From Escherichia sp. ESNIH1 (lineage in GTDB: Bacteria; Pseudomonadota; Gammaproteobacteria; Enterobacterales; Enterobacteriaceae): DNA of 64,000 nucleotides. A program made the position numbers and the translations under genes. Positions 26,234-35,403 of the stretch are shown piece by piece (the first letter of the stretch is position 1; each line of letters starts with the position of its first letter). The stretch is taken from the NCBI GenBank assembly GCA_002918705.1, contig PQKR01000005.1, positions 124,001 through 188,000 of the forward strand, read 5' to 3'. Under the pieces are notes generated by a model. It worked only from the letters and a program-made list of their open reading frames with translations, made no database searches and was not told where the DNA came from.

Positions 26234-27883
26234 ATGTTCAACCAGAAACTACAGCTTGCTGATTCTGTCGAATTCGAGATCGAGGAGAAGATCCGCTACG
26301 AGACCGATCCTTGCGAATTAAAACTGGATGAAATGATCGAGGCGGAACCGGAACCGGAGATGATCGAGGGGCTGCCCGCATCTGACGCGCTGACCCCCGC
26401 CGATCGTTATCTGGAACTCTTCGAGCAGGTACAGTCGTCGGGCCTCTTTGCCGACAGCAAGACCTTTCCTGACTGTGCGCCGAGAATGGATCCGCTCGAT
26501 ATCCTTATCCGCTATCGTCGTATCAAACGCAGACCTGACTTTGACCTGCGCCAGTTTGTCTCACGGCATTTCTGGCTCCCGCAGCAAATAGACAGTCAGT
26601 ATGTCTCTAATCCAGAAAACTCGCTGAAGGAGCATATCGACCAGCTGTGGCCGGTGCTGACCCGCGAGCCGCAGGATCATATTCCCTGGTCGTCGCTGCT
26701 GGCGCTGCCGCAGGCCTATATTGTGCCCGGCGGACGATTCAGTGAGACCTACTACTGGGACTCCTACTTTACCATGCTGGGGCTGGCCGAAAGCGGCCGT
26801 AACGATCTGCTGAAGTGTATGGCGGATAACTTTGCATGGATGATTGAAAAATATGGGCACATCCCAAACGGCAACCGAACCTACTATCTGAGCCGCTCCC
26901 AGCCGCCGGTGTTCGCGCTGATGGTGGAGCTGTTCGAAGAGGACGGCGTGCGCGGTGCGCGGCGCTACTATGAGCACCTGCTGATGGAGTACGCCTTCTG
27001 GATGGATGGCGCTGAATCGCTGAACCTTAACCAGGCCTATCGTCATGCCGTGCGTATGCCTGATGGCTCTCTACTCAACCGCTACTGGGACGATCGCGAT
27101 ACGCCCCGAGATGAGTCATGGATCGAAGACGTGGAAACTGCGAAGCATTCGGGCCGTCCACCAAACGAGGTCTACCGCGATCTGCGCGCCGGGGCGGAGT
27201 CCGGCTGGGACTACTCTTCCCGCTGGCTGCGGGACACGCAGCGTCTGGCCAGTATCCGGACGACGCAGTTTATCCCTATCGATCTGAACGCTTTCCTGTT
27301 CAAGCTCGAGAGCACCATCGCTAATCTCTCTGGCCTGAAGGGCGACCGCGAAGGCGAGGCGATGTTCCGCCAGCGCGCCAGCGATCGCCGGGCAGCGGTG
27401 AACCGCTACCTGTGGGATGAGGAGAAAGGCTGCTACCGCGACTATGACTGGCGGCGCGGCGAGCAGGCTCTCTTCTCAGCAGCGAGCATCGTGCCGCTCT
27501 ACGTTGGTATGGTCACCCATGAGCAGGCCGATCGGATAGCCGTGGCGGTACGTGAACGCCTGTTGACGCCGGGCGGCATGATGGCCACCGAGTATGAGAC
27601 CGGTGAGCAGTGGGATAAACCTAACGGCTGGGCACCGCTGCAGTGGATGGCTATCCAGGGCTTTAAGCTCTATGGTAACGATGCGCTGGGGGATGAAATT
27701 GCCCATAGCTGGCTTCATACCGTTAACGTTTTCTATCAGCAGCACTACAAGCTGATTGAGAAGTACCATATCGCAGGCGGTACGCCGCGCGAGGGTGGCG
27801 GCGGTGAGTATCCGTTGCAGGACGGTTTTGGCTGGACCAACGGTGTAGCACGTCGCCTGATCGGGCTTTACGGGGAGCCGTAG
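26234..27883 (+). CDS. treF: Cytoplasmic trehalase
   Basis: This 549-residue GH37 enzyme splits intracellular trehalose into two glucose units when osmotic stress ends. There is no signal peptide, which separates it from periplasmic TreA. Both family signatures are present: [14 protein letters not shown] and [12 protein letters not shown], plus the glycine-rich [17 protein letters not shown] near the C-terminus. The length equals E. coli TreF. CCGGAGG precedes the ATG. It converges with the gene at 27913 with no terminator seen between them. Confidence 0.97.
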   Translation: MFNQKLQLADSVEFEIEEKIRYETDPCELKLDEMIEAEPEPEMIEGLPASDALTPADRYLELFEQVQSSGLFADSKTFPDCAPRMDPLDILIRYRRIKRRPDFDLRQFVSRHFWLPQQIDSQYVSNPENSLKEHIDQLWPVLTREPQDHIPWSSLLALPQAYIVPGGRFSETYYWDSYFTMLGLAESGRNDLLKCMADNFAWMIEKYGHIPNGNRTYYLSRSQPPVFALMVELFEEDGVRGARRYYEHLLMEYAFWMDGAESLNLNQAYRHAVRMPDGSLLNRYWDDRDTPRDESWIEDVETAKHSGRPPNEVYRDLRAGAESGWDYSSRWLRDTQRLASIRTTQFIPIDLNAFLFKLESTIANLSGLKGDREGEAMFRQRASDRRAAVNRYLWDEEKGCYRDYDWRRGEQALFSAASIVPLYVGMVTHEQADRIAVAVRERLLTPGGMMATEYETGEQWDKPNGWAPLQWMAIQGFKLYGNDALGDEIAHSWLHTVNVFYQQHYKLIEKYHIAGGTPREGGGGEYPLQDGFGWTNGVARRLIGLYGEP

Positions 27884-27912
27884 CGCCCCCCTGTTTATCA
27901 ACGCATAGCCCG

Positions 27913-29511
27913 TTAGCGGATAACGTTATAGATCGCAGTCTGGATCGCCAGCCACTGGCGGGTGCTCTCATCAGGCTGCGCTTTATGCCGTATTTTTGCC
28001 TGCTCGGTTTCATAGCGCTGTCGCTCTACCACGGGTGGACTGGTGCAGAAGGCGTGCAGGTAATCTTTCCGCTGCCCGGTAAGCTTTTCCCCGTTTAACA
28101 TGGCGTGACCGAGCGTAGTCGTAAAGCGACGGCAGGGCCGTGGTTCATCCATCTGTAGCTTATATCGCAGCAGCAGAGTCAGCACCTCGTCATTCCCCAC
28201 CGAAAGCGCCTGCTCGGTCCAGGAGAGCTTCCAGTCCATTCCCCCTTTCAGGAACAGCTGTGCGACACGGGTATCGTTACGATCAATCGCCGAGCGAAGG
28301 TTGCTCTCATCCCAGGTGATGCCCATTCGCGTGAGCTGCATGCGTGAGGTCGGCGTAGTATGTTCGTTTTCCGTATCGGTTAATATCTGCGTCTGGGCCG
28401 GAGGCTCGCTTACCGCCCGTGCGGGTGGGGTGCTGTTTATCATTATGAAGCCGCCGCCCATCATCATCAGCACCATCACGCCAACCGCACCCCAGAGAAT
28501 GCCTGAGACCAGGCGAATACGCTGCTCCGGCGTGCGGACGGCACGGCGCTCGGGTCGCTCAATGTCTTCACCTACTTCGAAAATATCCCCTCCCGCCCCG
28601 GCCTTTTTAACCGTTCGCGCTTTAAACGCATTCAGTTCGTCCACGTCGGTAGTCAACAAGCTGGCCGGGTTAACGGTGGTGCGGCCCTCATTGAAGGCGC
28701 GTTGCACCGGTGTGGCGAGCTGCGGATAGTAGGTGTCCAGCAGAGTAAGCTGGATGGCAGAGAGGGGTTTCTGTGCGGTAAGGGTGTTGCGGATCTGGCG
28801 AATATCATCAAGAAAGGTTTGCAAGGTCTTGCGCGGATCAGCAAACAGCGTCAGTAGCGAACTGTCGTTAAACAGCGGAGCGTAGTGGCGAGAGAACTCT
28901 TTTTTATCCACCAGCATCAGCGCCAGCTCGCTAAACAGCATTCCGCTGAGCACGTCGTTACGCTCTCCTAGCTTTAACCAACGGCGCACGCGATCCTGGC
29001 CAAACTGGGTTTTTAGATGGTTACGCAGCTTGATGCCGTCCGGCCAGGCAGCATAGACCAGCCCGCTCATCATCTGCTCCAGGGCGCGAAGCTGAGCCAG
29101 CCCCTTGAGCTGCGCTTCGCCGTTTACCGTCTCCGTTGAGGTAGGATAGGTCAGCAGAGGCTGCTGCAGGCGGAGATGCTCCAGGGCAGCGACAAAGCGC
29201 AGCGCGGCAATCAGCTGGTTTTCGCTAACGTCCTGGCCGCTTTCATACTGCGGAACCAGCTGCTGAAGGTGGCGCAGCTGCATGGTGAACTGCGTAAGCT
29301 CGGCGTCGTTGAGCTTTAGTCGCTGTGCTACCGCACCCCAGCCGCCGAGGCCCAGACGGGCGTTTTCCAACTGCTCCAGAAACCAGCGCGGATCTTTACC
29401 TTCGCTAACGCGAACGTCCAGCAGTAACAAAATTTCAATAGACGCCTGGCGAATAATTCCGATGCAGGTTTCGAATTGTTCGCGGTTCCTGAGCGATGTG
29501 CTGTATGTCAT
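27913..29511 (-). CDS. Membrane-anchored protein resembling the STY4199 HEPN family
   Basis: This 532-residue protein is not known by function. An alpha-helical cytoplasmic part (residues 1 to about 325) is followed by one membrane helix at roughly 335-357 (GILWGAVGVMVLMMMGGGF), then a 175-residue C-terminal part. The latter includes ITWDESNLRSAIDRNDTRVAQLFLKGGMDW, which looks like ankyrin-type helices. The N-terminal part seems to match what databases name the STY4199 HEPN-domain family; this is from memory. No clear RxxxxH nuclease motif was seen. It lies between treF and a BOF-fold gene, in the place of the E. coli yhjB area. Its role is unknown. Confidence 0.6.
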   Translation of the reverse strand: MTYSTSLRNREQFETCIGIIRQASIEILLLLDVRVSEGKDPRWFLEQLENARLGLGGWGAVAQRLKLNDAELTQFTMQLRHLQQLVPQYESGQDVSENQLIAALRFVAALEHLRLQQPLLTYPTSTETVNGEAQLKGLAQLRALEQMMSGLVYAAWPDGIKLRNHLKTQFGQDRVRRWLKLGERNDVLSGMLFSELALMLVDKKEFSRHYAPLFNDSSLLTLFADPRKTLQTFLDDIRQIRNTLTAQKPLSAIQLTLLDTYYPQLATPVQRAFNEGRTTVNPASLLTTDVDELNAFKARTVKKAGAGGDIFEVGEDIERPERRAVRTPEQRIRLVSGILWGAVGVMVLMMMGGGFIMINSTPPARAVSEPPAQTQILTDTENEHTTPTSRMQLTRMGITWDESNLRSAIDRNDTRVAQLFLKGGMDWKLSWTEQALSVGNDEVLTLLLRYKLQMDEPRPCRRFTTTLGHAMLNGEKLTGQRKDYLHAFCTSPPVVERQRYETEQAKIRHKAQPDESTRQWLAIQTAIYNVIR

Positions 29512-29737
29512 TATTTTCCCTTAACCACAATTAACGAAAGTTAATGCCAGCCGTCTACGCAGCTTATTTTATCTTACATTCCAGTTAGTTAGATAATAGG
29601 CCACTTTAAATTAAATATCAGTGATGCAGGTAATAAAAGACGAAGTGAAATAAAACAGAGCATTCCTTATCCACAGCGGAATTTCCTATGCCAGGCTTAG
29701 TACAGAGGTATCTGAGGCACATGCGAAAGGAGTATCT

Positions 29738-30136
29738 ATGAAGAAAATGTTACTTGCCGCCACGGTGGCCGCCCTATTCACCCTCCCGGCACTGGCCGAA
29801 GACTCCCCAGGGCTGAATACGGATAAAGCACCACCGCCGCCACATAAGCTCGACGATGGCTATCGCGGCATTGAAGATGCCCGGACCATGAACATTAAAC
29901 AGGCGCTGGAGCTGCACGACGGTGGTTCCGTCTCGCTACGCGGGAACCTGATCGCTAAAAAAGGTAACGATATCTACACCTTCCGCGACAAAACGGGTGA
30001 GATTGACGTCTATATTCCGATGGCGGTTTTTGCCGAGCGCGATGTTAGCCCGGATCAGCTGGTAGGCATCAGCGGCTCGCTGGACAAGAAACAGAAGCCG
30101 CCGCGGATCAAAGTACACCATTTCCAGAAAGAGTAA
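29738..30136 (+). CDS. Periplasmic BOF (YgiW/YdeI-type) stress protein
   Basis: This 132-residue protein has a Sec signal (1-20, ending ALA) and a single bacterial OB-fold domain (about residues 45-130; GGSVSLRGNLIAKKGNDIYTF begins the domain). YgiW and YdeI of this family help tolerate peroxide, cadmium, acid and antimicrobial peptides. The proline-rich stretch APPPPHKLDDGYRG links signal and domain. GAAAGGAG precedes the ATG. Whether it is orthologous to either named protein cannot be decided here. Confidence 0.88.
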   Translation: MKKMLLAATVAALFTLPALAEDSPGLNTDKAPPPPHKLDDGYRGIEDARTMNIKQALELHDGGSVSLRGNLIAKKGNDIYTFRDKTGEIDVYIPMAVFAERDVSPDQLVGISGSLDKKQKPPRIKVHHFQKE

Positions 30137-30143
30137 CCCGCTT

Positions 30144-30182
30144 TGTAGGCCGGGCCAGCGCTAGCGCCGCCCGGCGTTTTTA
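30144..30182. terminator. REP-type terminator after the BOF gene
   Basis: GCCGGGC (30149-30155) and GCCCGGC (30169-30175) pair around CAGCGCTAGCGCC, with a T-run at 30177-30181 and GTAGG at the left, as in REP units. It lies between converging genes. Confidence 0.8.
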
Positions 30183-30185
30183 TCT

Positions 30186-30944
30186 CTATAAGAACATCCC
30201 GCCCGAAACCTCAACGCGCTGGGCATTCATCCATGCCAGCTCATCGCTCAGCAGCGCCGCTATCGCGTTACCGATATCATCCGGTAGGCCGGTGCGTCCC
30301 AGCGCCGTTTGCGAGGCGACAAACTGGTTGAGCTGCGCGTCATCACGTACCCGTCCGCCGCCAAAATCGGTTTCAATAGCGCCGGGTGCAATGATATTTA
30401 CCGAGATACCCCGCGCGCCCAGCTCTTTTGCCTGATAGCGGGTTAACACCTCCATTGCCCCTTTCATCGCCGCATAGGCCGCATAGCCTGGCAGAGCAAA
30501 GCGTGCCAGCCCACTTGAGACGTTCAGGATCCGTCCGCCATTTTTAATCAGCGGCAGCAGATGTTGGGTAAGAAAGAACGGTCCCTTAAAATGGATGTTC
30601 ACCAGCTGGTCAAACTGGGCCTCGGTGGTCTCAGCAAAGGATGCGTTCAGGCCGATTCCGGCATTGTTTATTAAATAATCAAAGGTGTCGCGCTGCCAGG
30701 TCTGTTTCAGGCAATCCTGCACCTGTCTGGCAACGTTTTCGAAGCTAGCGCTATCGCCGACGTCGAGCTGCAACGCCACAGCCTTCGCGCCTTTCAGCTC
30801 AATTTCACGTACCACGTCCAGAGCATCTTCCTGACGACTATTCCACGTCAGAATAATGTCCACGCCTTTTTCAGCCAGCTTCAATGCGGCATTTTTTCCC
30901 AATCCACGGCTGCCGCCAGTCACTAATGCAATACGATGCGTCAT
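30186..30944 (-). CDS. SDR-family oxidoreductase (FabG-like)
   Basis: This 252-residue short-chain dehydrogenase has the cofactor motif TGGSRGLG, NNAGIG, SSG with catalytic Ser, and YAAMK with catalytic Tyr and Lys. The C-terminus reads VEVSGGMFL. It resembles 3-ketoacyl-ACP reductases, but the substrate is unknown. The ATG at 30944 is preferred over the one at 30956, since GAGG lies six bases before it and the upstream ATG overlaps that ribosome site. It is divergent from the LysR gene yhjC, which likely regulates it. Confidence 0.85.
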   Translation of the reverse strand: MTHRIALVTGGSRGLGKNAALKLAEKGVDIILTWNSRQEDALDVVREIELKGAKAVALQLDVGDSASFENVARQVQDCLKQTWQRDTFDYLINNAGIGLNASFAETTEAQFDQLVNIHFKGPFFLTQHLLPLIKNGGRILNVSSGLARFALPGYAAYAAMKGAMEVLTRYQAKELGARGISVNIIAPGAIETDFGGGRVRDDAQLNQFVASQTALGRTGLPDDIGNAIAALLSDELAWMNAQRVEVSGGMFL

Positions 30945-31062
30945 AAGAAACCTCATTTCTGATGGTGGGTGATTGAGAAAGAGCTTATTAGGTGGTAGAT
31001 AAACAATAAAGCCTGGCGAATACGCTTCACTGTTTCATTCATAACAACAATAGGTGGCAGGG

Positions 31063-31971
31063 ATGGATAAAATTTACGCAATGCAGCTTTTCGTCCGCGT
31101 CGCAGAGCTGGCAAGCTTTTCTCGCGCCGCCGACTCCCTTGGCGTGCCGAAAGGGAGCGTATCGCGCCAGGTTCAGAGTCTGGAGAACCACCTCGGTACG
31201 CAACTGCTGCACCGGACCACGCGCCGGGTTCAGCTCACCCAGGACGGTATGGTTTATTACGAGCGCGCTAAAGATCTGCTCTCTAATCTTGACGAGCTGG
31301 ACGGCCTGTTTATCCACGATCCCGCCAGCATCAGCGGCAAGCTGCGGGTGGACATGCCCGTGGGCGTGGCGCGCAATCTGGTCATCCCACGCCTGCCCGC
31401 CTTTGTGCAGCAGTATCCCGGCATTGAGATAGAACTCAGCAGCAGCGACCGGCTGGTGGATGTGATCCGCGAAGGCTTTGACTGCGTGGTACGCGTTGGC
31501 ACGCTGAAAGATTCCGGGCTGATCGCCCGCTCGCTGGGTAAACTGGCGGTGGTCAACTGCGCCAGCCCCGGCTATCTCGAACGTTTTGGCTACCCGGAGA
31601 CGCTGGAGGATCTCTCCTCTCACGCAGTGGTGCATTACGCTGTTCACCTTGGCACGCGGCCGCAGGGCTTTGAGCTTTACCAGGATAACACCACGCGCTG
31701 GATCAAGACCGGTGGCATTCTGACGGTCAACAGCACCGAGACCTATCATGCAGCGTGCCTGGCGGGGCTGGGGATTATCCAGGTGCCGCGCACCGGCGTA
31801 CGTGACGCCCTGCGCCAGGGCACGCTGGTGGAGATCCTGCCCCAGTACCGCGCCGAGCCGATGCCGGTCTCGCTGATCTATCCCCATCGCCGCAACCTCT
31901 CCCGGCGGGTACACCTGTTTATGGAGTGGCTGGCAAGCGTGATGAAGGATTACGTCGATTCACCCGCTTAG
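31063..31971 (+). CDS. yhjC: YhjC (RcdB), LysR-family regulator
   Basis: This 302-residue LysR regulator of the CrgA-like group has an N-terminal winged helix (MDKIYAMQLFVRVAELASFS, then SRAADSLGVPKGSVSRQV) and a C-terminal effector domain. It is very close to E. coli YhjC and in the same place, just before yhjD. The ATG at 31063 is chosen over a GTG at 31054, since E. coli YhjC starts MDKI. Unlike in E. coli, it is divergent from an SDR gene (119 bases between), a likely target. Confidence 0.85.
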   Translation: MDKIYAMQLFVRVAELASFSRAADSLGVPKGSVSRQVQSLENHLGTQLLHRTTRRVQLTQDGMVYYERAKDLLSNLDELDGLFIHDPASISGKLRVDMPVGVARNLVIPRLPAFVQQYPGIEIELSSSDRLVDVIREGFDCVVRVGTLKDSGLIARSLGKLAVVNCASPGYLERFGYPETLEDLSSHAVVHYAVHLGTRPQGFELYQDNTTRWIKTGGILTVNSTETYHAACLAGLGIIQVPRTGVRDALRQGTLVEILPQYRAEPMPVSLIYPHRRNLSRRVHLFMEWLASVMKDYVDSPA

Positions 31972-32029
31972 GTGATGAGGGTCTATAATTTGCGGTACAT
32001 CACGCTAAGCAGAGAAGGAAGCCGTACTG

Positions 32030-33070
32030 ATGACCCCGGAAAATAGCGCCAAGCGACCTGTCCCGCACCTGGACTACGAGCCTGTTAAAAAGGTCGATAC
32101 TACCGATAAGCCTGAGTCTGAGTCAGAGCCGCTGCTGAGCGGTAAGGCAGAGGGCGTGGTGGGGACGGTCACCGAAGCGGCGGAGAAGATCCAGCGCCGG
32201 CCGATGATTGCGCATCTGATCCGCGCGACGGAGCGCTTCAATGACCGGATGGGCAACCAGTTTGGGGCAGCCATCACCTACTTCTCGTTCCTGTCGATGA
32301 TCCCCATTCTGATGGTGTCGTTTGCCGCAGCGGGTTTTGTGCTGGTCTCCCACCCCACCCTGCTGCAGGATATCTTCAATAAGATCCTGCTTAACGTCAG
32401 CGACCGCACCCTGGCCGATACCCTGCGCAATACGATAAAAACCGCCGTAGAGCAGCGTACTACCGTAGGTATTGTCGGTCTGGCCGTCGCGCTCTACTCG
32501 GGTATTAACTGGATGGGCAACCTGCGCGAGGCGATCCGCGCCCAGTCCCGGGACGAGTGGGAGCGTACGCCCCAGGACAGTGAGAAGATCTGGGTAAAAT
32601 ATTTCCGCGACTTTATCTCCCTGATTGGCCTGCTGGTGGCGCTGGTGATCACCCTCTCCATCACCTCTATCGCCGGTGCGGCGCAGGAGATGATTATCTC
32701 TGCACTCTATCTGGACTACATCGGCTGGCTTAAACCGGTCTGGCATCTGATTGGCCTGGCGATCTCTATCTGCGCTAACTTCCTGCTCTTCTTCTGGATC
32801 TTCTGGCGCCTGCCGCGCCACCGCCCACGCAAGAAGGCATTGATTCGCGGCACGCTGATTGCCGCCGTCGGTTTTGAGGTGATTAAGCTCATCATGACCT
32901 GGACCCTGCCTTCGCTGGTAACCTCCCCGTCAGGTGCGGCGTTTGGCTCGGTGCTCGGTATTATGGCCTTCTTCTACTTCTTCGCCCGACTGACACTGTT
33001 CTGCGCAGCGTGGATCGCCACCGCGCAGTATAAAGACGACGTGAAAATGCCAGGCAAAGAGACCCTTTAA
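32030..33070 (+). CDS. yhjD: YhjD, BrkB/YihY-family inner-membrane protein
   Basis: This 346-residue polytopic protein has a hydrophilic N-terminal tail of about 70 residues and some six membrane helices (AITYFSFLSMIPILMVSFAA is the family's first block). It is close to E. coli YhjD, a protein in which a point mutation suppresses the need for Kdo in lipopolysaccharide, suggesting a link to lipid A precursor export. AGAGAAGGAAG precedes the ATG. The gene follows yhjC by 58 bases on the same strand. Confidence 0.92.
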   Translation: MTPENSAKRPVPHLDYEPVKKVDTTDKPESESEPLLSGKAEGVVGTVTEAAEKIQRRPMIAHLIRATERFNDRMGNQFGAAITYFSFLSMIPILMVSFAAAGFVLVSHPTLLQDIFNKILLNVSDRTLADTLRNTIKTAVEQRTTVGIVGLAVALYSGINWMGNLREAIRAQSRDEWERTPQDSEKIWVKYFRDFISLIGLLVALVITLSITSIAGAAQEMIISALYLDYIGWLKPVWHLIGLAISICANFLLFFWIFWRLPRHRPRKKALIRGTLIAAVGFEVIKLIMTWTLPSLVTSPSGAAFGSVLGIMAFFYFFARLTLFCAAWIATAQYKDDVKMPGKETL

Positions 33071-33121
33071 CCACACTACTGGGCTGAATCAAAAAGCAAA
33101 GTTTCGGCCCAATTCCTCATT

Positions 33122-33180
33122 TCAGCATTAAAAACCAGACCGTAACTTTTATTTAACCAAAAACTGGTTTTTAATGCTGA
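33122..33180. repeat. 17-bp perfect inverted repeat before yhjE
   Basis: TCAGCATTAAAAACCAG (33122-33138) and CTGGTTTTTAATGCTGA (33164-33180) are perfect arms around an AT-rich 25-base spacer. It sits in the 272-base yhjD-yhjE gap, 52 bases after yhjD. It is not a REP sequence and has no T-run of terminator type. It may be a terminator-like hairpin, a regulator site or a remnant of a small mobile palindrome. Confidence 0.7.
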
Positions 33181-33342
33181 TATTCAATTTCTGTGAAGCA
33201 TTTCATAGATGCGAAAACTCAGGCACGAAAATTATTCACTTTTTGCCGTTTTTATCGCCACCTGCCCGTCTTGTTACAGATTGAAATGTCGCTTTTGCTG
33301 TGCGTAATATGGCCCTTCGTTCGCCCAAAATAAGAAAATTCT

Positions 33343-34665
33343 ATGCAAGCTACCGCCACAACGCTCAATCACGAACAGGAAAGCCCTCCGGTCAACTCGC
33401 GTAATAAAGTTGTCATCGCCTCGCTCATTGGTACGGCGATTGAGTTTTTCGACTTCTATATTTACGCCACCGCAGCGGTCATCGTCTTTCCGCACATCTT
33501 CTTCCCGCAAGGGGATCCGACGGCTGCTACGCTACAGTCGCTGGCGACCTTCGCCATCGCCTTTGTGGCGCGTCCGATCGGCTCTGCGGTGTTTGGTCAC
33601 TTTGGCGATCGCGTCGGGCGTAAAGCCACGCTGGTGGCATCCCTGCTGACGATGGGGATCTCTACCGTGCTGATCGGCCTGCTGCCGAGCTACGCTACCA
33701 TCGGTATCTTTGCTCCCCTGCTGCTGGCGCTGGCGCGCTTTGGCCAGGGTCTGGGCCTTGGCGGTGAGTGGGGCGGCGCGGCGCTGCTGGCCACCGAAAA
33801 CGCCCCGGCCCGCAAGCGTGCGCTCTACGGCTCCTTCCCGCAGCTCGGCGCGCCGATCGGCTTCTTCTTTGCCAACGGTACCTTCCTGCTGCTCTCCTGG
33901 CTGCTGACCGACGAGCAGTTTATGGCGTGGGGCTGGCGCGTGCCGTTTATCTTCTCCGCCGTACTGGTGCTGATCGGCCTCTACGTTCGCGTCTCTCTGC
34001 ATGAGTCGCCGGTATTTGCCAAAGTCGCCGCCGCCAAGAAGCAGGTGAAGATCCCGCTGGGGACGCTGCTGACCAAGCACATGCGCGTCACCGTGCTCGG
34101 GACCTTTATCATGCTGGCGACCTACACGCTGTTCTACATTATGACCGTCTACTCCATGACCTACAGCACGGCACCTGCGCCGGTGGGCCTTGGATTACCG
34201 CGTAATGAAGTGCTGTGGATGCTGATGCTGGCGGTCATTGGCTTTGGCGTGATGGTGCCGATTGCTGGCCTGCTGGCGGACGCCTACGGCCGTCGCAAGA
34301 GCATGATCGTGATCACCTCGCTGATCATTATCTTTGCGCTGTTTGTCTTCCCGCCGCTGCTGGGCTCAGGTAGCCCGGCGATGGTAATGGCCTATCTGCT
34401 GATTGGTCTGAGCCTGATGGGGCTGACCTTTGGTCCGATGGGTGCGCTGCTGCCGGAGCTGTTCCCGACCGAAGTACGCTACACCGGCGCATCGTTCTCC
34501 TATAACGTCTCATCCATTCTGGGTGCATCGGTGGCGCCGTACATTGCCGCCTGGCTGACCGCCAACTACGGCCTGTTCTACGTCGGCGTCTACCTGGCGG
34601 CGATGGCAGCCCTGACGCTGATCGCCCTGGTGCTGACCCACGAAACCAAAAACCAGTCTCTTTAA
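33343..34665 (+). CDS. yhjE: YhjE, MFS transporter (metabolite:H+ symporter family)
   Basis: This 440-residue twelve-helix transporter of the MHS family is nearly identical to E. coli YhjE. Motifs include SLIGTAIEFFDFYIYATAA at helix 1, GHFGDRVGRKATL in the helix 2-3 loop (family motif A), and LLADAYGRRKSM in the second half. Its substrate is not known in E. coli. It is expected to be an inner-membrane proton symporter of an organic acid or osmolyte. A BIME follows. Confidence 0.93.
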   Translation: MQATATTLNHEQESPPVNSRNKVVIASLIGTAIEFFDFYIYATAAVIVFPHIFFPQGDPTAATLQSLATFAIAFVARPIGSAVFGHFGDRVGRKATLVASLLTMGISTVLIGLLPSYATIGIFAPLLLALARFGQGLGLGGEWGGAALLATENAPARKRALYGSFPQLGAPIGFFFANGTFLLLSWLLTDEQFMAWGWRVPFIFSAVLVLIGLYVRVSLHESPVFAKVAAAKKQVKIPLGTLLTKHMRVTVLGTFIMLATYTLFYIMTVYSMTYSTAPAPVGLGLPRNEVLWMLMLAVIGFGVMVPIAGLLADAYGRRKSMIVITSLIIIFALFVFPPLLGSGSPAMVMAYLLIGLSLMGLTFGPMGALLPELFPTEVRYTGASFSYNVSSILGASVAPYIAAWLTANYGLFYVGVYLAAMAALTLIALVLTHETKNQSL

Positions 34666-34675
34666 GCATAAAAAA

Positions 34676-34757
34676 GCCCGGTAGCGTAAGCGCCGCCGGG
34701 CGTAGCATCATACGTTCCGGAATCGCCGGGTGGCGGCTACGCCTTACCCGGCCTACG
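34676..34757. repeat. BIME (two REP units) after yhjE
   Basis: GCCCGGTAGCG ... GCCGCCGGGC (34676-34701) and GCCGGGTGGCGGC ... TTACCCGGCCTAC (34725-34756) form an opposed REP pair between converging genes. The left hairpin has an A-tract before it, so it may terminate the minus-strand gene at 34777. Confidence 0.75.
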
Positions 34758-34776
34758 TGGAGTGCGGTGCAGTTTC

Positions 34777-35289
34777 TCAGAACCGCCAGTTCAGGCTCAC
34801 CACAAATACCGAAGGGAAAATGATCCCTGATTCCACACCAAAATGATTGGTAAAATTATACTGAACCGCATGATAGATATAGGGTGCAAAACCCACTCCG
34901 GTGATATTTTTAAAGGAGTGATAGATGCCCTCATCACCGCATTTGCTGAACTCATCAAAAAAGAATTCGCCGGTATAACCGTAAATACCCTTAAAAACAA
35001 TGTTACCCTTTTCCGCCCAGTCTTTTCTGACGCCAAGAGAGAGGCAACGATCCCCGTAGCTGTTTCTCATTGTCCCGACGAGCAAACTGTAATCAGGATG
35101 GTCAGGGAGTTTTTTTTCAACCGAATAAAATTCATTATCAAACTTCTCCGTGTATTGACCATGATTCCCAAGCAGATGGTAGACAAATGAGCCAGTGTTA
35201 AAAGAGATGGTATGGTCGGCCTGCGTGCAAGTAGTGGCCAACAGGAAAGTCGCTGCAGAAATGTTAAAATAGCTAAGGCGTGAAGGCAT
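34777..35289 (-). CDS. Hypothetical small outer-membrane beta-barrel
   Basis: I do not recognise this 170-residue protein. Residues 1-24 look like a signal peptide (ATFLLATTCTQA). The rest alternates polar and hydrophobic residues in short strands with many Tyr and Phe, and ends in NWRF, a C-terminal Phe as used by the BAM machinery. Segments SFVYHLL, TMRNSYGDRCLSLGV and GFAPYIYHA recall phage- or PagL-like 8-strand barrels, but no catalytic pair could be identified. The DNA is clearly more AT-rich than its neighbours and no good ribosome site precedes the ATG. It looks like acquired DNA. Confidence 0.6.
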   Translation of the reverse strand: MPSRLSYFNISAATFLLATTCTQADHTISFNTGSFVYHLLGNHGQYTEKFDNEFYSVEKKLPDHPDYSLLVGTMRNSYGDRCLSLGVRKDWAEKGNIVFKGIYGYTGEFFFDEFSKCGDEGIYHSFKNITGVGFAPYIYHAVQYNFTNHFGVESGIIFPSVFVVSLNWRF

Positions 35290-35354
35290 TGTGACGCAAT
35301 ATCTGAAGTGATGTAATACTGTATTAGCGTAGCAGATATAGAGTTATCCAATCC

Positions 35355-35388
35355 AGCCCGGTGCGCGCGAGCGCCACCGGGCTTTTTT
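35355..35388. terminator. Terminator next to yhjG
   Basis: AGCCCGGTG and CACCGGGCTTTTTT form a GC stem with a T-run on the plus strand, 16 bases after the yhjG stop as read on the minus strand. The T-run direction suits plus-strand transcripts; the A side is weaker for yhjG. Confidence 0.7.
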
Positions 35389-35403
35389 ATCCTGCTTTCC
35401 TGC

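Noticed and set aside
34676-34757. Repeated palindromes as a CRISPR array
   Set aside because: Only two units, opposed in direction and of REP type, without spacers of even length.
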